Source: Gilliamella sp. Occ3-1 (GTDB taxonomy: Bacteria > Pseudomonadota > Gammaproteobacteria > Enterobacterales > Orbaceae). From it: a stretch of 64,000 nt of DNA. Location: NCBI RefSeq assembly GCF_001690655.1, contig NZ_LZHQ01000009.1, positions 37,836-101,835 of the forward strand, read 5' to 3'. Positions 17,689 to 29,831 of this stretch are shown here, piece by piece (position 1 is the first letter of the stretch; every line of letters begins with the position of its first letter). The notes beneath the pieces were generated by a model that saw only the letters and a list, made by a program, of their open reading frames with translations, was not told the DNA's origin and did not search any database. A program made the position numbers and the translations under genes.

Positions 17689-19561
17689 ATTTTAAAAACT
17701 CATCATCTGTTAATACTCGTAATGGTTGCATATCGCTTTCACCTTTTATAACTAAAGAAGGATCGGAGCGTAAGCAAGTCCCACCATAATGTCCACCAAC
17801 AGTAAAAGTACATAACTGTAGATAACGATCTTCGACTTTCGGTAAGCACCATAGTTCTTGGTAAATATTTTCTTGTTTAGCAAATCGTCCTACTGTTTTA
17901 TCAAGGATCTGTTCTTGATTATTCACTAATTGAATATCACTACCACGGCGTCCAGCTATTGGTTTTATTGCATAACCTTTTTTAATTAGGCTTTCATTGA
18001 GTTCAAATGTAGACTCTAATAGGTAACGATGATTAGGAAATAAAGACCATAATACGGGTAAAATAGCTTTATTACTTGTAATAACCGTCCACAGTGGTTC
18101 GAAAACAGAGACTTCCGGTCGCAAAAGTACATCGAGCAATCTAACTGAATTTTCAGGATGCCATGTACGAATTGGTAACCCTGCAATTTGTGCCTCGCTT
18201 TCTTCTCGAAGTTGCTCTAATACTGTTTCCCAAGCCCATGTCTTCCAAACACAAGTTACTTGGCGATCTTCATCATCAACAAGTCGACCACGTTTATCCC
18301 ATCTTAGTCCAGTAAGCCCTCGTAAAATCTTGCTATTAAATCCAGCTTGAGTAAGTGCTGTTTGCATAAATAATGCATGATAATTTTCTTCACTATCATT
18401 ATCTTGCATAATATGAACAAAAGATTGAGCATCACTATGCTTCCAACAGTTAGCTAAAGAATTAAGTAAACCACTACTAGGATTGATTCCTATATTCAGT
18501 CCAGCTTGAATAGCCCATTTTTGCAAAATATGACCTGCTTCAGTATGGCAAGAAGCAGAATCAGCATTATATTCATAGACTTTAAAGCCTCGTTCATCCA
18601 TACAAAAATCTAACCGCCCAGTAATCATTTGGTAACGGCGCTGCTGCCATGAAAGTCTTAATCTTGGCCATAATATTTCTGGGATATTAAAATTAAGTAA
18701 TAAGTTATCGTCCTTTAATACTTTATCTGTGGCATGCAAATACATTAAATGTAATTCATTGGTTGCGCGAATAAGCTCTTGTTCGGCACTTTCAGAAATA
18801 GTGAAATAGCGATAGTGATCATCATGACTAATAGCATGACCTGTCGCTGAAACATACGCACTTTCTAATGGATCTGATTCATTTAACCAATTTTTATCAA
18901 ATTGACCTTGGTTTTCAATATGCGCGCTATGAATTTCAAGTAACGGTTTAGGAATTTTAGGTTGCGGTAAACTATATTCAGTCTTGTCAGTTTGAATCAT
19001 CCACCCTAAGATTTTCGTATCATCAAACGAGTCATGTAATTGGTAACCGTCACTGGTCACTGTCATTTTAAGTTCACGAGTCCATTGCTGCCCAATTGGT
19101 AAACGCTTATGTATGACATTTTGTTCTGCTATCCGTACTTTATCTTTAAATACTTCAGTAATGATAGCTACATGACCTGTACGGTCAAAAAAACCACCAT
19201 CATCCCAAACAAGTAACGCACCAGCCTCGGGCTTTTTTTTGCTTCCGTTTGCAAAAGCTTGCAAAGGTAAAATCGCTTCATTAACAACTTTCCTTAGAAA
19301 ACGTAGTGAAAAAATTTCATGCGCCATACCAACATCTGTAAAAACAATACCATAGTTTAAAAATAAAAATCGCCTTGCAAATTCAACGCATTGCCATTTA
19401 TATCCCATATATTCATAACCAGAATAGCTACGAAAAGATGCATCATTAGGGTATTGCTTTTGATCTAAAGTTTCATAATCAGATGAATAAATGGCAACGC
19501 CACCTGGCGCATACCCTAATAATGTACCAAAAGGTTCTTTATTATTGGATTTAGATGACAT
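17687..19561 (-). CDS. gss: Bifunctional glutathionylspermidine amidase/synthetase
   Basis: Joins glutathione and spermidine using ATP and also hydrolyses the product; 624 residues (E. coli Gsp 619). The N-terminal CHAP amidase domain (about 1-200) has its nucleophile C58 in YKWQCVEFARRF and a histidine in GHVAIIT. The C-terminal ATP-grasp synthetase domain has SWQQRRYQMITGRLDFCMDE, YEYNADSASCHTEAG and GGHYGGTCLRSD. Similarity to E. coli runs nearly end to end, diverging only in the last dozen residues, next to the repeat at 17640-17688. It is single and divergent from ybeD. Confidence 0.95.
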   Translation of the reverse strand: MSSKSNNKEPFGTLLGYAPGGVAIYSSDYETLDQKQYPNDASFRSYSGYEYMGYKWQCVEFARRFLFLNYGIVFTDVGMAHEIFSLRFLRKVVNEAILPLQAFANGSKKKPEAGALLVWDDGGFFDRTGHVAIITEVFKDKVRIAEQNVIHKRLPIGQQWTRELKMTVTSDGYQLHDSFDDTKILGWMIQTDKTEYSLPQPKIPKPLLEIHSAHIENQGQFDKNWLNESDPLESAYVSATGHAISHDDHYRYFTISESAEQELIRATNELHLMYLHATDKVLKDDNLLLNFNIPEILWPRLRLSWQQRRYQMITGRLDFCMDERGFKVYEYNADSASCHTEAGHILQKWAIQAGLNIGINPSSGLLNSLANCWKHSDAQSFVHIMQDNDSEENYHALFMQTALTQAGFNSKILRGLTGLRWDKRGRLVDDEDRQVTCVWKTWAWETVLEQLREESEAQIAGLPIRTWHPENSVRLLDVLLRPEVSVFEPLWTVITSNKAILPVLWSLFPNHRYLLESTFELNESLIKKGYAIKPIAGRRGSDIQLVNNQEQILDKTVGRFAKQENIYQELWCLPKVEDRYLQLCTFTVGGHYGGTCLRSDPSLVIKGESDMQPLRVLTDDEFLK

Positions 19562-19759
19562 GTTATTTTAGCCTTATTAGTAAATAGCAAGATACGTTAA
19601 TTACACTATGTTATAATTTCTATCATAGATCAAAATATATACTTTAAAAAGCAATGTTTATTATTTGTTACTTGAAGAATAGTAAACTGCCTATATATAG
19701 TGTTTATTCTTGGTAGTCGTAACGATACACCAAACCAAATAAACGAGAAAAATAAAATT

Positions 19760-20026
19760 ATGCAAAAAACAAAATTAAATGAGTTATTAGAGTTCCCATG
19801 CTCTTTTACCTATAAAGTAATGGGAGAAGCAAAACCAGAGCTTGTAGACAAAGTGGTATCAGTGATTCAACGCCATGCTCCTGGCGATTATACGCCATCA
19901 ATCAAACCTAGTAGTAAAGGTAATTATCATTCTGTATCAATTACCATTAATGCAACGCATATCGATCAGGTCGAAAATCTTTATAAAGAATTAGGCGAAA
20001 TCGATATTGTAAGAATGGTTTTATAG
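19760..20026 (+). CDS. ybeD: DUF493 family protein YbeD
   Basis: Small conserved protein of unknown function with a ferredoxin-like/ACT-like fold; 88 residues from ATG 19760, starting [13 protein letters not shown], against 87 in E. coli. [20 protein letters not shown] and [16 protein letters not shown] are nearly identical to E. coli. A longer in-frame start at 19700 adds residues absent from homologues. In E. coli ybeD precedes lipB; here a strong hairpin follows and no lipB is present, so the usual neighbour has been lost or moved. Confidence 0.93.
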   Translation: MQKTKLNELLEFPCSFTYKVMGEAKPELVDKVVSVIQRHAPGDYTPSIKPSSKGNYHSVSITINATHIDQVENLYKELGEIDIVRMVL

Positions 20027-20049
20027 TGTTTTACTTTTTGCTAAAAATT

Positions 20050-20079
20050 GAAAGTCTTATCGGTATAGATAAGGCTTTC
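20050..20079 (+). terminator. ybeD terminator hairpin
   Basis: GAAAGTCTTATC / GATAAGGCTTTC, 12-bp stem with one G-U pair and a 6-base loop, directly after ybeD. Confidence 0.65.
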
Positions 20080-20252
20080 TGTTACACGATTAAAATTAAA
20101 TAAAATCAATACTCTGCCAGTGTTATTTTAGTAAAGATTCATCTTTATTATAACAAAAGAATTAATTAGAAAATATTATAGAATCAATGTATTTTATTAC
20201 GATTTTCAAATTAGTGTTGTATAAGTAGTGACATAAATTCATTCGAGATAAT

Positions 20253-20287
20253 AAAACGCAAGATAGTGTTAACTGCCTTGCGCTTTT
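20253..20287 (-). terminator. adk terminator hairpin
   Basis: Minus strand: AAAAGCGCAAG, a 14-base loop, then CTTGCGTTTTATT; the stem has one bulged base. It lies about 15 bases beyond the adk stop and ends in a T-rich run. Confidence 0.65.
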
Positions 20288-20301
20288 AATAAAAAAACAA
20301 A

Positions 20302-21235
<934 letters not shown>

Positions 21236-21238
21236 AAA

Positions 21239-22705
21239 TTAATTTCGCCCTCTTACATGCTTCATTAATCGACGACGTTTACGTTGCTGTGATGCAGTTA
21301 AAGTATTTTTTCTACCTTCGAATGGGTTAGCTCCTTCTTTAAACTGAATTCGAATTGGTGACCCCATGATTTTTAGTGATCGTCTAAAATAGTTCATCAA
21401 ATAACGTTTATAAGAATCTGGTAGATCTTCTACTTGGTTACCATGAATCACAACAATTGGTGGATTATAACCACCAGCATGTGCATATTTTAGTTTAACA
21501 CGTCGTCCTCGAACTAAAGGCGGCTGATGGTCATCTTGTGCCATTTGCATAATCTTGGTTAATAATGCGGTATTAACACGACGTGTTGCACAATCATATG
21601 CTTCTTGAATCGAATCAAATAAGTTACCAACACCACTACCATGCAACGCAGAAATAAAGTGCACACGAGCAAAATCAATAAAATCTAATCTATCATCTAA
21701 TGTCGTTTTAACTTGCTCTTTGATATCTTGTGATAAACCATCCCATTTATTAACGGCTATTACAAGTGAGCGCCCACTATTAATAATAAAACCAAGCAAT
21801 GATAAGTCTTGATCTGATACACCTTCTCTGGCATCAATAACTAAAATAACTACATTAGCATCTTCAATTGCTTGTAACGTTTTAATAACTGAAAATTTTT
21901 CAACTGTTTCAGTAACTTTTCCTCGTTTACGTACACCAGCCGTATCAATCAAGATATATTCACGTTCATCTCGATTCATTGGTATATAGATACTATCTCG
22001 AGTTGTTCCTGGCATATCATATACAACAACTCGCTCTTCACCTAAAATTCGATTAGTTAGTGTTGACTTACCAACATTTGGTCGGCCAACAATAGCAACT
22101 TTGATAGGTTGATTGATTAATGATTCTGTTTCAGAAACAAAATCATCACATAATTCAACTAGATCATCTAATTGTTGATTATCATCCGAGTTATTATCTT
22201 CATTATTATCGAACTGAAAAATAGGATCTAATACAGTTTCAATTAATGAACTTACGCCACGACCATGACTAGCTGCAATTGGATGAATTTCTCCCAATCC
22301 TAAACCATAAAAATCAGAAATCGCAGTATCGGTATCAATACCATCAATCTTATTGGCTACTAAAAAAGTAGCTTTATCGCGAGAACGGAGATGTTTTGCA
22401 ATAGCATGATCGGCTGGCATTGTACCAGTTCTAGCATCAACCAAGAAAAGAACAATATCAGCTTCTTCTATTGCTTGCAGAGATTGCTCAGCCATAAAGC
22501 TTTCAACCCCATCTTCTGTTCCATCAATACCACCAGTATCAATTAAGATATATTCATGACCCTTGATCTCAGCTCTTCCATATTTACGATCACGAGTTAA
22601 TCCAGGAAAGTCAGCCACTAAGGCATCTCGAGTTCGTGTTAACCGATTAAATAGAGTCGACTTTCCAACATTTGGACGACCAACAAGCGCTACAACAGGT
22701 ACCAT
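21239..22705 (-). CDS. der: Ribosome-assembly GTPase Der
   Basis: Essential double GTPase (EngA) for 50S subunit maturation; 488 residues (E. coli 490). Domain 1 has G1 GRPNVGKS at 9-16, DTGG and NKID. Domain 2 begins near residue 205 with a second [18 protein letters not shown] and NKWD. The C-terminal KH-like domain includes [15 protein letters not shown] and ends in a basic tail. An acidic linker rich in Asp and Asn joins the two domains. It follows bamB by 19 bases in the conserved bamB-der order. Confidence 0.97.
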   Translation of the reverse strand: MVPVVALVGRPNVGKSTLFNRLTRTRDALVADFPGLTRDRKYGRAEIKGHEYILIDTGGIDGTEDGVESFMAEQSLQAIEEADIVLFLVDARTGTMPADHAIAKHLRSRDKATFLVANKIDGIDTDTAISDFYGLGLGEIHPIAASHGRGVSSLIETVLDPIFQFDNNEDNNSDDNQQLDDLVELCDDFVSETESLINQPIKVAIVGRPNVGKSTLTNRILGEERVVVYDMPGTTRDSIYIPMNRDEREYILIDTAGVRKRGKVTETVEKFSVIKTLQAIEDANVVILVIDAREGVSDQDLSLLGFIINSGRSLVIAVNKWDGLSQDIKEQVKTTLDDRLDFIDFARVHFISALHGSGVGNLFDSIQEAYDCATRRVNTALLTKIMQMAQDDHQPPLVRGRRVKLKYAHAGGYNPPIVVIHGNQVEDLPDSYKRYLMNYFRRSLKIMGSPIRIQFKEGANPFEGRKNTLTASQQRKRRRLMKHVRGRN

Positions 22706-22724
22706 GTTTCTTCTCTAGGTTACT

Positions 22725-23897
22725 TTAATTCTTTGTAAAAGCATAAATATCACCATTTTTAGCCTGAACAATTAACTTATTGTCTACAACTAATGGTTTA
22801 GATATTAATCCACTACTACTCACTTGTGTTTTAGCAACAAGTTCACCACTTTCAGCATTTAACCAATATAGGTAACCTTCAAAATCACCAAACACAACAT
22901 AATTCTGGTAGATGACTGGATCAGTTAACAAACGATGAGTAAAGTCTGACTGAGTCCAAAGTTCTCCACCGCCATTCTTAGCAATGGCTTGAACATTGTC
23001 ATCTTGGTCAATAACAAACAGTCTATCAGTATCAACAGCAAAGCTATGAATAGATCCAAGTACTTTACGCCAAACAGTCTGACCATTACTTAAATCAAGC
23101 GCAACAACACTACCATTATAACCAATAGAATAAACTAAATTCCCCTCAACTACTGGAGTAGAATCAACATCATTCAATTTTGCTATTTCTGTAGAGCCTG
23201 ATGGCTGTGAAATACGTTGTTGCCAAATTAATTGGCCATCATTAATATAGTAAGCATTTACTCGGCCATTATCATCACCAACAATTGCTGCACCATGAGC
23301 GATAGTTGGCGTAGAGTTACCTCTTATCGATAATGCTGGTACTTCGAAGGAAACATCCCATAAATAATCACCTGTGTCACGATCAAGGCCTTGAAGAATA
23401 CCATTGGCAGTATGAATTATTAATTTATTTTCAGAAGATACTGGACGAGCAAGTACTTCCCCTTTCACTGTTTTTTCCCACACAACTTTACCATCGAGAC
23501 GATCTAGCGCATAGACAACAGCACGTTCACTGCCTACATAAATATATTTATCATCAGCACTTACACCACCTGAAAATAGTGCTGTTTTACTACTGAAAAG
23601 TGTACTTTCAGATAAATTTACATCCCATATAGTATTACCGCTTGATAAATCAATTGCTTTAACTTGTCCACTACGACTCGCTACATAAATAGCATTATCA
23701 TAATTAATCGGACCTAATAATGAATAAATATGAGTATTGCCTGCAGTACTATTTTTCCACACTTGTTGGATAGAAAATTGATTATCTACTTTCGGTGACG
23801 GTGCAATTTGGACAATATCTTCCTCTCCACCAAATAAAGAACACCCAGCTAGTGAAAAAACAAAAACACCAGCAAAAAGATATTTTGATAACTTCAT
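22725..23897 (-). CDS. bamB: Outer-membrane assembly lipoprotein BamB
   Basis: Eight-bladed beta-propeller lipoprotein of the BAM complex; 390 residues (E. coli 392). The signal peptide ends in the lipobox SLAGC with Cys19. PQQ-type propeller repeats are seen as recurring (A/V)(I/Y)ALD...G...W segments, for example YVGSERAVVYALDRLDGKVVWE and VVALDLSNGQTVWRKVLG. It anchors at the inner leaflet of the outer membrane and binds BamA POTRA domains. It sits between yfgM and der, as in E. coli. Confidence 0.96.
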   Translation of the reverse strand: MKLSKYLFAGVFVFSLAGCSLFGGEEDIVQIAPSPKVDNQFSIQQVWKNSTAGNTHIYSLLGPINYDNAIYVASRSGQVKAIDLSSGNTIWDVNLSESTLFSSKTALFSGGVSADDKYIYVGSERAVVYALDRLDGKVVWEKTVKGEVLARPVSSENKLIIHTANGILQGLDRDTGDYLWDVSFEVPALSIRGNSTPTIAHGAAIVGDDNGRVNAYYINDGQLIWQQRISQPSGSTEIAKLNDVDSTPVVEGNLVYSIGYNGSVVALDLSNGQTVWRKVLGSIHSFAVDTDRLFVIDQDDNVQAIAKNGGGELWTQSDFTHRLLTDPVIYQNYVVFGDFEGYLYWLNAESGELVAKTQVSSSGLISKPLVVDNKLIVQAKNGDIYAFTKN

Positions 23898-23923
23898 TGT
23901 ATAGACCCTTATAGCAGGATAAA

Positions 23924-24616
23924 TTAATTTTTACTTTCTTCAGATGCGGCTTGTTTTGCCTTAGCTTCTTGTTCAACTTGTTGTTTTGCTTTTAAATATT
24001 CAGCTTGATTCAACTTCATTTTAATGCTTTCTTCTAAATCTTTGGTTGGCGAAGAAGTTAAAGCAGCATTATAAGCACTCATGGCGTCAGCATAACGGGA
24101 CATTTTAACAAGCACATCACCCCTATGATCATTAATTACTGCTCCCCAACTTTCATTAGTAACATTACCTAATGATGTTAGGCTTTCTTGATATTGACCT
24201 TGTTGATACTGTAAACGTGCTATACGAATATTAATAATCGCTTTCACAGGCTCTGAATCCGCTTTCTTTAAAGCATCAACTAACAACGCTTGTGCCTCAG
24301 GATAATCTTTTAATACCTCAACATAAAATTTTGCTGCACGCAAATTAGCAAACACACTATAAATAGTATCGTTATCTTTAGCAAAAGATACTAATTCATT
24401 AACAGAATCTGGTTTATTAGCATCTAATTGAGTAATTAATTGTTCATACTTATCTGATGATTCTATTGCCTTTTCAGCTTTATATGATTGCCAATAACGC
24501 CAGCCATAAAAGGTCAATAATCCGATCACAAGAACGGCAACCATAATTTTCCACTTTTTAGCAAAAAAGCCTTTTATCTCTTCAAGTTGTTCTTCACTGG
24601 ATAACTGATGACTCAC
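23924..24616 (-). CDS. yfgM: Ancillary SecYEG translocon subunit YfgM
   Basis: 230-residue single-pass inner-membrane protein with a cytoplasmic N-terminus (LSSEEQLEEIKGFFAKKWK), a transmembrane helix at about residues 26-46 and a periplasmic TPR-like domain. E. coli YfgM (206 residues) associates with SecYEG and the chaperone PpiD. The C-terminus carries an extra Lys/Ala/Glu-rich, probably helical tail that explains the greater length. It lies 26 bases before bamB and 18 bases after hisS, the conserved order. Confidence 0.92.
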   Translation of the reverse strand: MSHQLSSEEQLEEIKGFFAKKWKIMVAVLVIGLLTFYGWRYWQSYKAEKAIESSDKYEQLITQLDANKPDSVNELVSFAKDNDTIYSVFANLRAAKFYVEVLKDYPEAQALLVDALKKADSEPVKAIINIRIARLQYQQGQYQESLTSLGNVTNESWGAVINDHRGDVLVKMSRYADAMSAYNAALTSSPTKDLEESIKMKLNQAEYLKAKQQVEQEAKAKQAASEESKN

Positions 24617-24634
24617 GTTTTTCTCCTATTTCCT

Positions 24635-25912
24635 TTACTTAATAGACAAACAAGTTTGGACAACATCTTTTTTTGCAACTTCAACTTGTTCGCCTGTTTG
24701 TAAATTTTTAATCATTACTGTTTGATTAGATAATTCATTTTCACCAATAATAACGGCTATTTTAGCACCTAATTTATCTGCTTTGGTAAATTGTTTCTTA
24801 AAATTACTGCTACCATAATTTGTCATGATTCGCCAATCAGGAAAACCATCACGTAATTGCTCTGCAACACTTTGAGCAGCTGATATGGTCTTTTCATCAC
24901 CAGATGAAATCATATAAATATCAATCGAATTATCACAATAAAATGATGGATTAACCGCTTGCACTAATAGCACTAAACGCTCAACCCCCATTGCAAAACC
25001 AACTGCTGGTGTTGGTTGCCCGCCAAGTTGGCCTACAAGACCATCATAGCGACCACCACCACAAACTGTTCCCTGTGCCCCTAGGCTGTTAGTTACCCAT
25101 TCAAAAACTGTTCGATTATAGTAATCTAAACCGCGTACTAATCTTTGATTAATATTATATTCTATTCCAGCATTATCCAATAGTCGGCATAAGCTTTCGA
25201 AGTGAATTTTAGATTCTTCATCTAAATAATCAAACAATTTTGGAGCTTGATTCAGCAACTCTTGAACAACTGGATTTTTTGAATCAAGTACGCGCAATGG
25301 GTTAGTATACATTCTACGTAAACAGTCTTCATCTAATTTACCTTTATGTTGCTCAAGAAAAGCAACCAACGCATTTCGATAATTGGCTCTTGCTTCAAGC
25401 GAACCAATTGAATTAAGTTCAAGAGAAGTATGCTGTTCAATACCAAGGGCTTTCCAAAAACGAGCCGTTAATAAAATAAGCTCAGCATCAATATTTGGCC
25501 CTTCAAGCCCAAAGACTTCAACACCAAATTGATGAAATTGACGATAGCGCCCTTTTTGTGGTTTTTCATAACGAAAAGCTGGTCCTAAATACCAAAGGCG
25601 TTGTTCTTGATTATAAAAAAGACCGTGTTCAATTCCTGCTCGAACACAACCTGCGGTAATTTCTGGGCGTAAAGTGATGCTTTCATCATTTCGATCATTG
25701 AAAGTATACATCTCTTTTTCAACAATATCGGTGACTTCTCCGACCGCCCGTTTAAATAGCGCAGTATCTTCAACAATAGGCGTTCTAATTTCGTTGTAGC
25801 CATAACTATTTAGTACACCTTTAACGATTTTTTCAATCTGTTGCCAACTTGCACTATCTGTTGGGAGTAAATCGTTCATTCCTCGTATAGATTGGATCTT
25901 TTTCTCTGTCAT
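24635..25912 (-). CDS. hisS: Histidyl-tRNA synthetase
   Basis: Class II synthetase charging tRNA-His, 425 residues (E. coli 424). Motif 1 lies in the N-terminal region after RGMNDLLP, motif 2 is in [20 protein letters not shown], and the histidine-specific motifs are [12 protein letters not shown] and GGGRYDGLV. The C-terminal anticodon-binding domain includes [11 protein letters not shown] and [11 protein letters not shown]. It is encoded between ispG and yfgM, as in E. coli. Confidence 0.97.
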   Translation of the reverse strand: MTEKKIQSIRGMNDLLPTDSASWQQIEKIVKGVLNSYGYNEIRTPIVEDTALFKRAVGEVTDIVEKEMYTFNDRNDESITLRPEITAGCVRAGIEHGLFYNQEQRLWYLGPAFRYEKPQKGRYRQFHQFGVEVFGLEGPNIDAELILLTARFWKALGIEQHTSLELNSIGSLEARANYRNALVAFLEQHKGKLDEDCLRRMYTNPLRVLDSKNPVVQELLNQAPKLFDYLDEESKIHFESLCRLLDNAGIEYNINQRLVRGLDYYNRTVFEWVTNSLGAQGTVCGGGRYDGLVGQLGGQPTPAVGFAMGVERLVLLVQAVNPSFYCDNSIDIYMISSGDEKTISAAQSVAEQLRDGFPDWRIMTNYGSSNFKKQFTKADKLGAKIAVIIGENELSNQTVMIKNLQTGEQVEVAKKDVVQTCLSIK

Positions 25913-25936
25913 TTATTTATTCGCTATCTAATAAAA

Positions 25937-27046
25937 TTATAATTCAGTTGCTGCAATTCTGTTTTTCAATATTAATGCTTTAGCACGAATTTTAGCTTCT
26001 AATTTATCAATCATTTGTTCATTATCAATACGGCCAATACGTACACCATCTTCATAAAAACCACTTTTGTTATGACCGCCAGCAACGCCCATAGTTGAAG
26101 CTAATGCCTCCCCAGGACCGTTAACCACACAGCCAATAATTGATACATCCATTGGCGTAATAATATCTTCTAATCGCTGTTCTAATGTATTGACTGTATT
26201 AATCACATCAAACTCTTGGCGAGAACAGGTTGGACACGCAATAAAATTAATACCACGAGACCGTATACGCAGCGATTTTAAAATATCAAATCCAACTTTC
26301 ACTTCTTCTGTTGGGTCAGCCGCTAAGGAAACTCGAAGTGTATCGCCAATACCTTCTGATAACAATAATCCCAATCCAATGGCCGATTTAATAGCACCAC
26401 TTCGAACACCACCTGCTTCAGTTATACCTAGATGCAATGGTTGCTTTATTTGCTTAGCTAACAATCGATAAGCATCAACTGCAGTAAACACATCAGATGC
26501 TTTTACACTAACTTTAAACTGTTCGAAATTAAGTCGGTTAAGTATATCGACATGGCGCATAGCTGATTCAACTATCGCTTTTGGAGTAGGTTCACCATAT
26601 TTTTCTTGAATATCTTTTTCAAGAGAACCAGAATTAACACCGATTCGTATCGGGATATTTTTATCTTTAGCGCAATCAACAACAGCTCGAATTCTTGATT
26701 CATTACCTATATTGCCAGGATTAATTCTTAAGCAATCAACGCCATATTCGGCAACCTTTAATGCAATACGATAATCAAAATGAATATCGGCAATGAGTGG
26801 AACTTTTGCCTGCTGCTTAATAAATTTAAAAGCTTCAGCTGCATCCATTGTAGGTATGGAAACCCGCACAATATCTACACCAACACGTTCAAGTGCTTGA
26901 ATTTGGGCTACTGTTTTTTCTACATCTGTGGTTCGAGTATTTGTCATTGATTGAACTGCAATCGGAGCTCCGTTACCAATAGGAACATTGCCGACATAAA
27001 TTCGGGTTGATTCTCGTCTAACAATTGGTAAATCTTGATGACTCAT
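25937..27046 (-). CDS. ispG: 4-hydroxy-3-methylbut-2-enyl-diphosphate synthase
   Basis: Penultimate enzyme of the MEP isoprenoid pathway, a [4Fe-4S] enzyme of 369 residues (E. coli GcpE 372). The N-terminal TIM barrel includes [15 protein letters not shown] and [11 protein letters not shown]. The C-terminal cluster domain holds cysteines in [13 protein letters not shown] and [10 protein letters not shown]. It is preceded by rodZ (85 bases) and followed by hisS (24 bases). Confidence 0.96.
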   Translation of the reverse strand: MSHQDLPIVRRESTRIYVGNVPIGNGAPIAVQSMTNTRTTDVEKTVAQIQALERVGVDIVRVSIPTMDAAEAFKFIKQQAKVPLIADIHFDYRIALKVAEYGVDCLRINPGNIGNESRIRAVVDCAKDKNIPIRIGVNSGSLEKDIQEKYGEPTPKAIVESAMRHVDILNRLNFEQFKVSVKASDVFTAVDAYRLLAKQIKQPLHLGITEAGGVRSGAIKSAIGLGLLLSEGIGDTLRVSLAADPTEEVKVGFDILKSLRIRSRGINFIACPTCSRQEFDVINTVNTLEQRLEDIITPMDVSIIGCVVNGPGEALASTMGVAGGHNKSGFYEDGVRIGRIDNEQMIDKLEAKIRAKALILKNRIAATEL

Positions 27047-27131
27047 ACATATTTAACCATTTTACAAAATAACTAGCCAGCAATCTTAACAAGATTTAAG
27101 GCAAATGTCTGTATGAGAATAAGAAAATTTG

Positions 27132-27575
27132 CTAACTATTAACACGAGTAGAAGAGGATGGCGAAATATAATGACTTACTTCAATAAGATTATTTTTATT
27201 GTCTTTATTAACATAATATAACGTTATACAAAGAGCACAAAGAAGAATAAATATTCCCCAAAAGATAAATGGAGCTTTTCCTTGTTTTTTTGTTATAAAC
27301 ATTTGTATTTGCACTTTCTTTTGTTGAGACTTAAATTTTTTAGTTAATTCATCTAGATAAGGTTGATAGTAATCTGATGATAAGCCAACTATTTCAGCAT
27401 AAGTACGAATATAACCTTTTATAAAAACAAGCGGGGCATGAGGTAACCGATCATTTTCGATATGAACAACTACTGTCTTTCGCACATGAATTTTATTGGC
27501 AATATCATCTTGAGTTAATCCCATTTTTTCTCGTAAATCAGCAAGCATCACTCCTAATGAAATATCGTCCATCAT
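27132..27575 (-). CDS. rodZ: Truncated RodZ-like cytoskeletal protein (HTH plus membrane anchor only)
   Basis: 147 residues against about 337 in E. coli RodZ. The N-terminal helix-turn-helix domain (about 8-78) is intact, with LREKMGLTQDDIANKI and the IENDRLPHAPLVFIKGYIRTYAE segment that in E. coli contacts MreB. A basic stretch (80-100) and one transmembrane helix (about 101-122) follow, then only 25 periplasmic residues. The periplasmic DUF4115 domain is missing, and the 85 bases before ispG are too short to hold it. Synteny (rodZ-ispG-hisS) makes the identity secure. The cytoplasmic part alone may still support rod shape. Confidence 0.88.
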   Translation of the reverse strand: MMDDISLGVMLADLREKMGLTQDDIANKIHVRKTVVVHIENDRLPHAPLVFIKGYIRTYAEIVGLSSDYYQPYLDELTKKFKSQQKKVQIQMFITKKQGKAPFIFWGIFILLCALCITLYYVNKDNKNNLIEVSHYISPSSSTRVNS

Positions 27576-27632
27576 ATCCTCATAAATTTAATACTAATCG
27601 TTAGCTAATTCGATTTTCACTTATTTCTTCAA

Positions 27633-28499
27633 TTAATCAATTTTGTTTGCATTAATCCATCGTGTTGGTTTTTCAATTTCATTTTGAGCTGCAACTAATT
27701 GTAATTCATATTCATCTTGCTTTAAGGTTTCAAGCATAACCGCATACACGGCTGAGGTAGTATGTTCTAAAGCTTCAACCAATGACTTCCCAAGTAAAAT
27801 ATTAGCTAAAAAAAGCCCGCTTGTCATATCACCAACACCCACGGGTTGTCTTACACCAAAATCAACTAGCGGGCGATCAATATGCCATGCTTCGTCACTA
27901 GTTACAAGCAACATTTCAAAACGATTAATTTTATATCCAGCTCTGCTTAAATGTTTAACTAAAATTGCTTTAGGTCCTTTTTTACATAACTCTCGACAAG
28001 CTAAAATTACTTCATCAACATTATTAATACGTTGTTTTCCATTAAGCTCTTCAAGTTCCAAAATATTGGGAGCCATCATATCTGCCACAGGCAACACAGT
28101 ATTACATAAAAACTCAGAAACACCAGGAGCAACAAAACATCCTTTTTCAGGATGTCCCATTACAGGATCACAAAAGTAAATCGCATTAGGGTTAACAGCT
28201 TTTACTTTTTTAACTATTTCTATAATTGCATTACCTTGTTCTGGTGATCCCATATAACCACTTAATACCGCATCACACCGTTTCAACTCATCGATTTCAT
28301 TAATTCCATCAGCAATTTCTGTTAAATGTGATGCAGACATTACCGTTCCAGCCCATTGTCGATATTGAGTATGGTTAGAAAATTGTACAGTGTTTAAAGG
28401 CCAAACATTTACACCTATTCGACGCATAGGAAATACAGCCGCACTATTCCCAGCATGACCAAATACAACATGTGACTGAATAGATAAAATATTTTTCAT
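27633..28499 (-). CDS. pdxY: Pyridoxal kinase PdxY
   Basis: Phosphorylates pyridoxal in the vitamin B6 salvage pathway; ribokinase fold; 288 residues (E. coli 287). Recognisable segments are [18 protein letters not shown] at the start, [36 protein letters not shown] and the catalytic [12 protein letters not shown] near residues 215-226. It lies only 4 bases after tyrS, matching the E. coli tyrS-pdxY operon. Confidence 0.96.
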   Translation of the reverse strand: MKNILSIQSHVVFGHAGNSAAVFPMRRIGVNVWPLNTVQFSNHTQYRQWAGTVMSASHLTEIADGINEIDELKRCDAVLSGYMGSPEQGNAIIEIVKKVKAVNPNAIYFCDPVMGHPEKGCFVAPGVSEFLCNTVLPVADMMAPNILELEELNGKQRINNVDEVILACRELCKKGPKAILVKHLSRAGYKINRFEMLLVTSDEAWHIDRPLVDFGVRQPVGVGDMTSGLFLANILLGKSLVEALEHTTSAVYAVMLETLKQDEYELQLVAAQNEIEKPTRWINANKID

Positions 28500-28503
28500 G
28501 AAA

Positions 28504-29775
28504 TTAACTCCAAATTAATAAGCAGTAATATTTTTTACCACGACGAAGTAAAGTATAACGATTATATAGTTTATCACTATCAGTAAAACGGTAATCAGTT
28601 GTAGTGTTACGTTCACCATTAACAGAAATAGCATTAGATTCAATCATTGTTCTAGCTTGTCCTCTTGATGGTGCAAATTCCGCATTAACAATTGCTTGTT
28701 GCAAATCAACATTTTCCTCAACGGCTAATGTTGGCATACCATCTTGAGCTAATTGTTCAAAGTCAGCTTCGGATAAGTCAGTTAATTTGCCAGAGAATAA
28801 ACTTTCTGTAATGCGTTTTGCTGCAATCAATCCTTCTTCACCATGAACTAAGCGTGTAACTTGCTCGGCAAGTACATATTGAGCTCGTGGTGCAACGCCA
28901 CTATTTTTATCTTTTTCCTCCAATGCATCAATCTCACTTAGAGGCATAAATGTGAAAAATTTTAAGAATCGATAAACATCAGCATCAGCAGTATTTATCC
29001 AAAATTGATAGAATTTATAAGGACTTGTCTTTTTAGGGTCTAACCATACGGCACCACTTTCAGTTTTACCAAATTTGGTACCATCTGATTTAGTGATTAA
29101 CGGTACAGTCAAACCATAAACTTGTTTTTGATGTAAACGACGGGTTAAATCAATACCTGCAGTAATATTACCCCACTGATCAGATCCACCAATTTGTAAA
29201 ACAACATCATGTGATTTATTCAAACAAGCAAAATCATAAGATTGTAATAAGCTATAAGAAAATTCAGTAAATGAAATACCCACCTCATCACGATCTATAC
29301 GTTGTTTAACTGATTCTTTATTGATCATCGCATTAACTGAAAAATACTTACCAACATCACGTAAAAATGTCAGTACATTCATGCCACTAAACCAATCATA
29401 GTTATTAGCCACAATCGCTGAATTTCCACCACAATTAAAATCTAAAAATGGTGACACTTGTTGTTTGATCTTTTCACTCCACTCAATAACTGTTTCCTCA
29501 GTATTAAGTTTTCGTTCAACAGCTTTAAAACTTGGATCGCCAATTAATCCTGTTGCTCCCCCTACAAGCGCAACAGGTTTATGACCAGCTAACTGAAAAC
29601 GTTTTAAACAAAGTAATGGAACTAAATGACCAAGATGCAAACTATCTGCTGTTGGATCAAAACCACAATAAAGCGCAATAGGATTTTGTTCAATTTGTTC
29701 TATTAGTGCTTTTTCATCAGTAAGCTGAGCAATCAGCCCACGTTCTTGTAGTTGTTTGATCACATTTTTTGTCAT
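28504..29775 (-). CDS. tyrS: Tyrosyl-tRNA synthetase
   Basis: Class I synthetase charging tRNA-Tyr, 423 residues (E. coli 424). The HIGH-type motif is HLGH in [19 protein letters not shown] and the KMSKS-type motif is [25 protein letters not shown] is also present. The C-terminal S4-like RNA-binding domain has [19 protein letters not shown] and ends [10 protein letters not shown]. It heads a two-gene unit with pdxY. Confidence 0.97.
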   Translation of the reverse strand: MTKNVIKQLQERGLIAQLTDEKALIEQIEQNPIALYCGFDPTADSLHLGHLVPLLCLKRFQLAGHKPVALVGGATGLIGDPSFKAVERKLNTEETVIEWSEKIKQQVSPFLDFNCGGNSAIVANNYDWFSGMNVLTFLRDVGKYFSVNAMINKESVKQRIDRDEVGISFTEFSYSLLQSYDFACLNKSHDVVLQIGGSDQWGNITAGIDLTRRLHQKQVYGLTVPLITKSDGTKFGKTESGAVWLDPKKTSPYKFYQFWINTADADVYRFLKFFTFMPLSEIDALEEKDKNSGVAPRAQYVLAEQVTRLVHGEEGLIAAKRITESLFSGKLTDLSEADFEQLAQDGMPTLAVEENVDLQQAIVNAEFAPSRGQARTMIESNAISVNGERNTTTDYRFTDSDKLYNRYTLLRRGKKYYCLLIWS

Positions 29776-29831
29776 GATATTTTACCTATTAAATTTATTA
29801 CATTTATATTCTAGTTTAAATAAGATTTATT

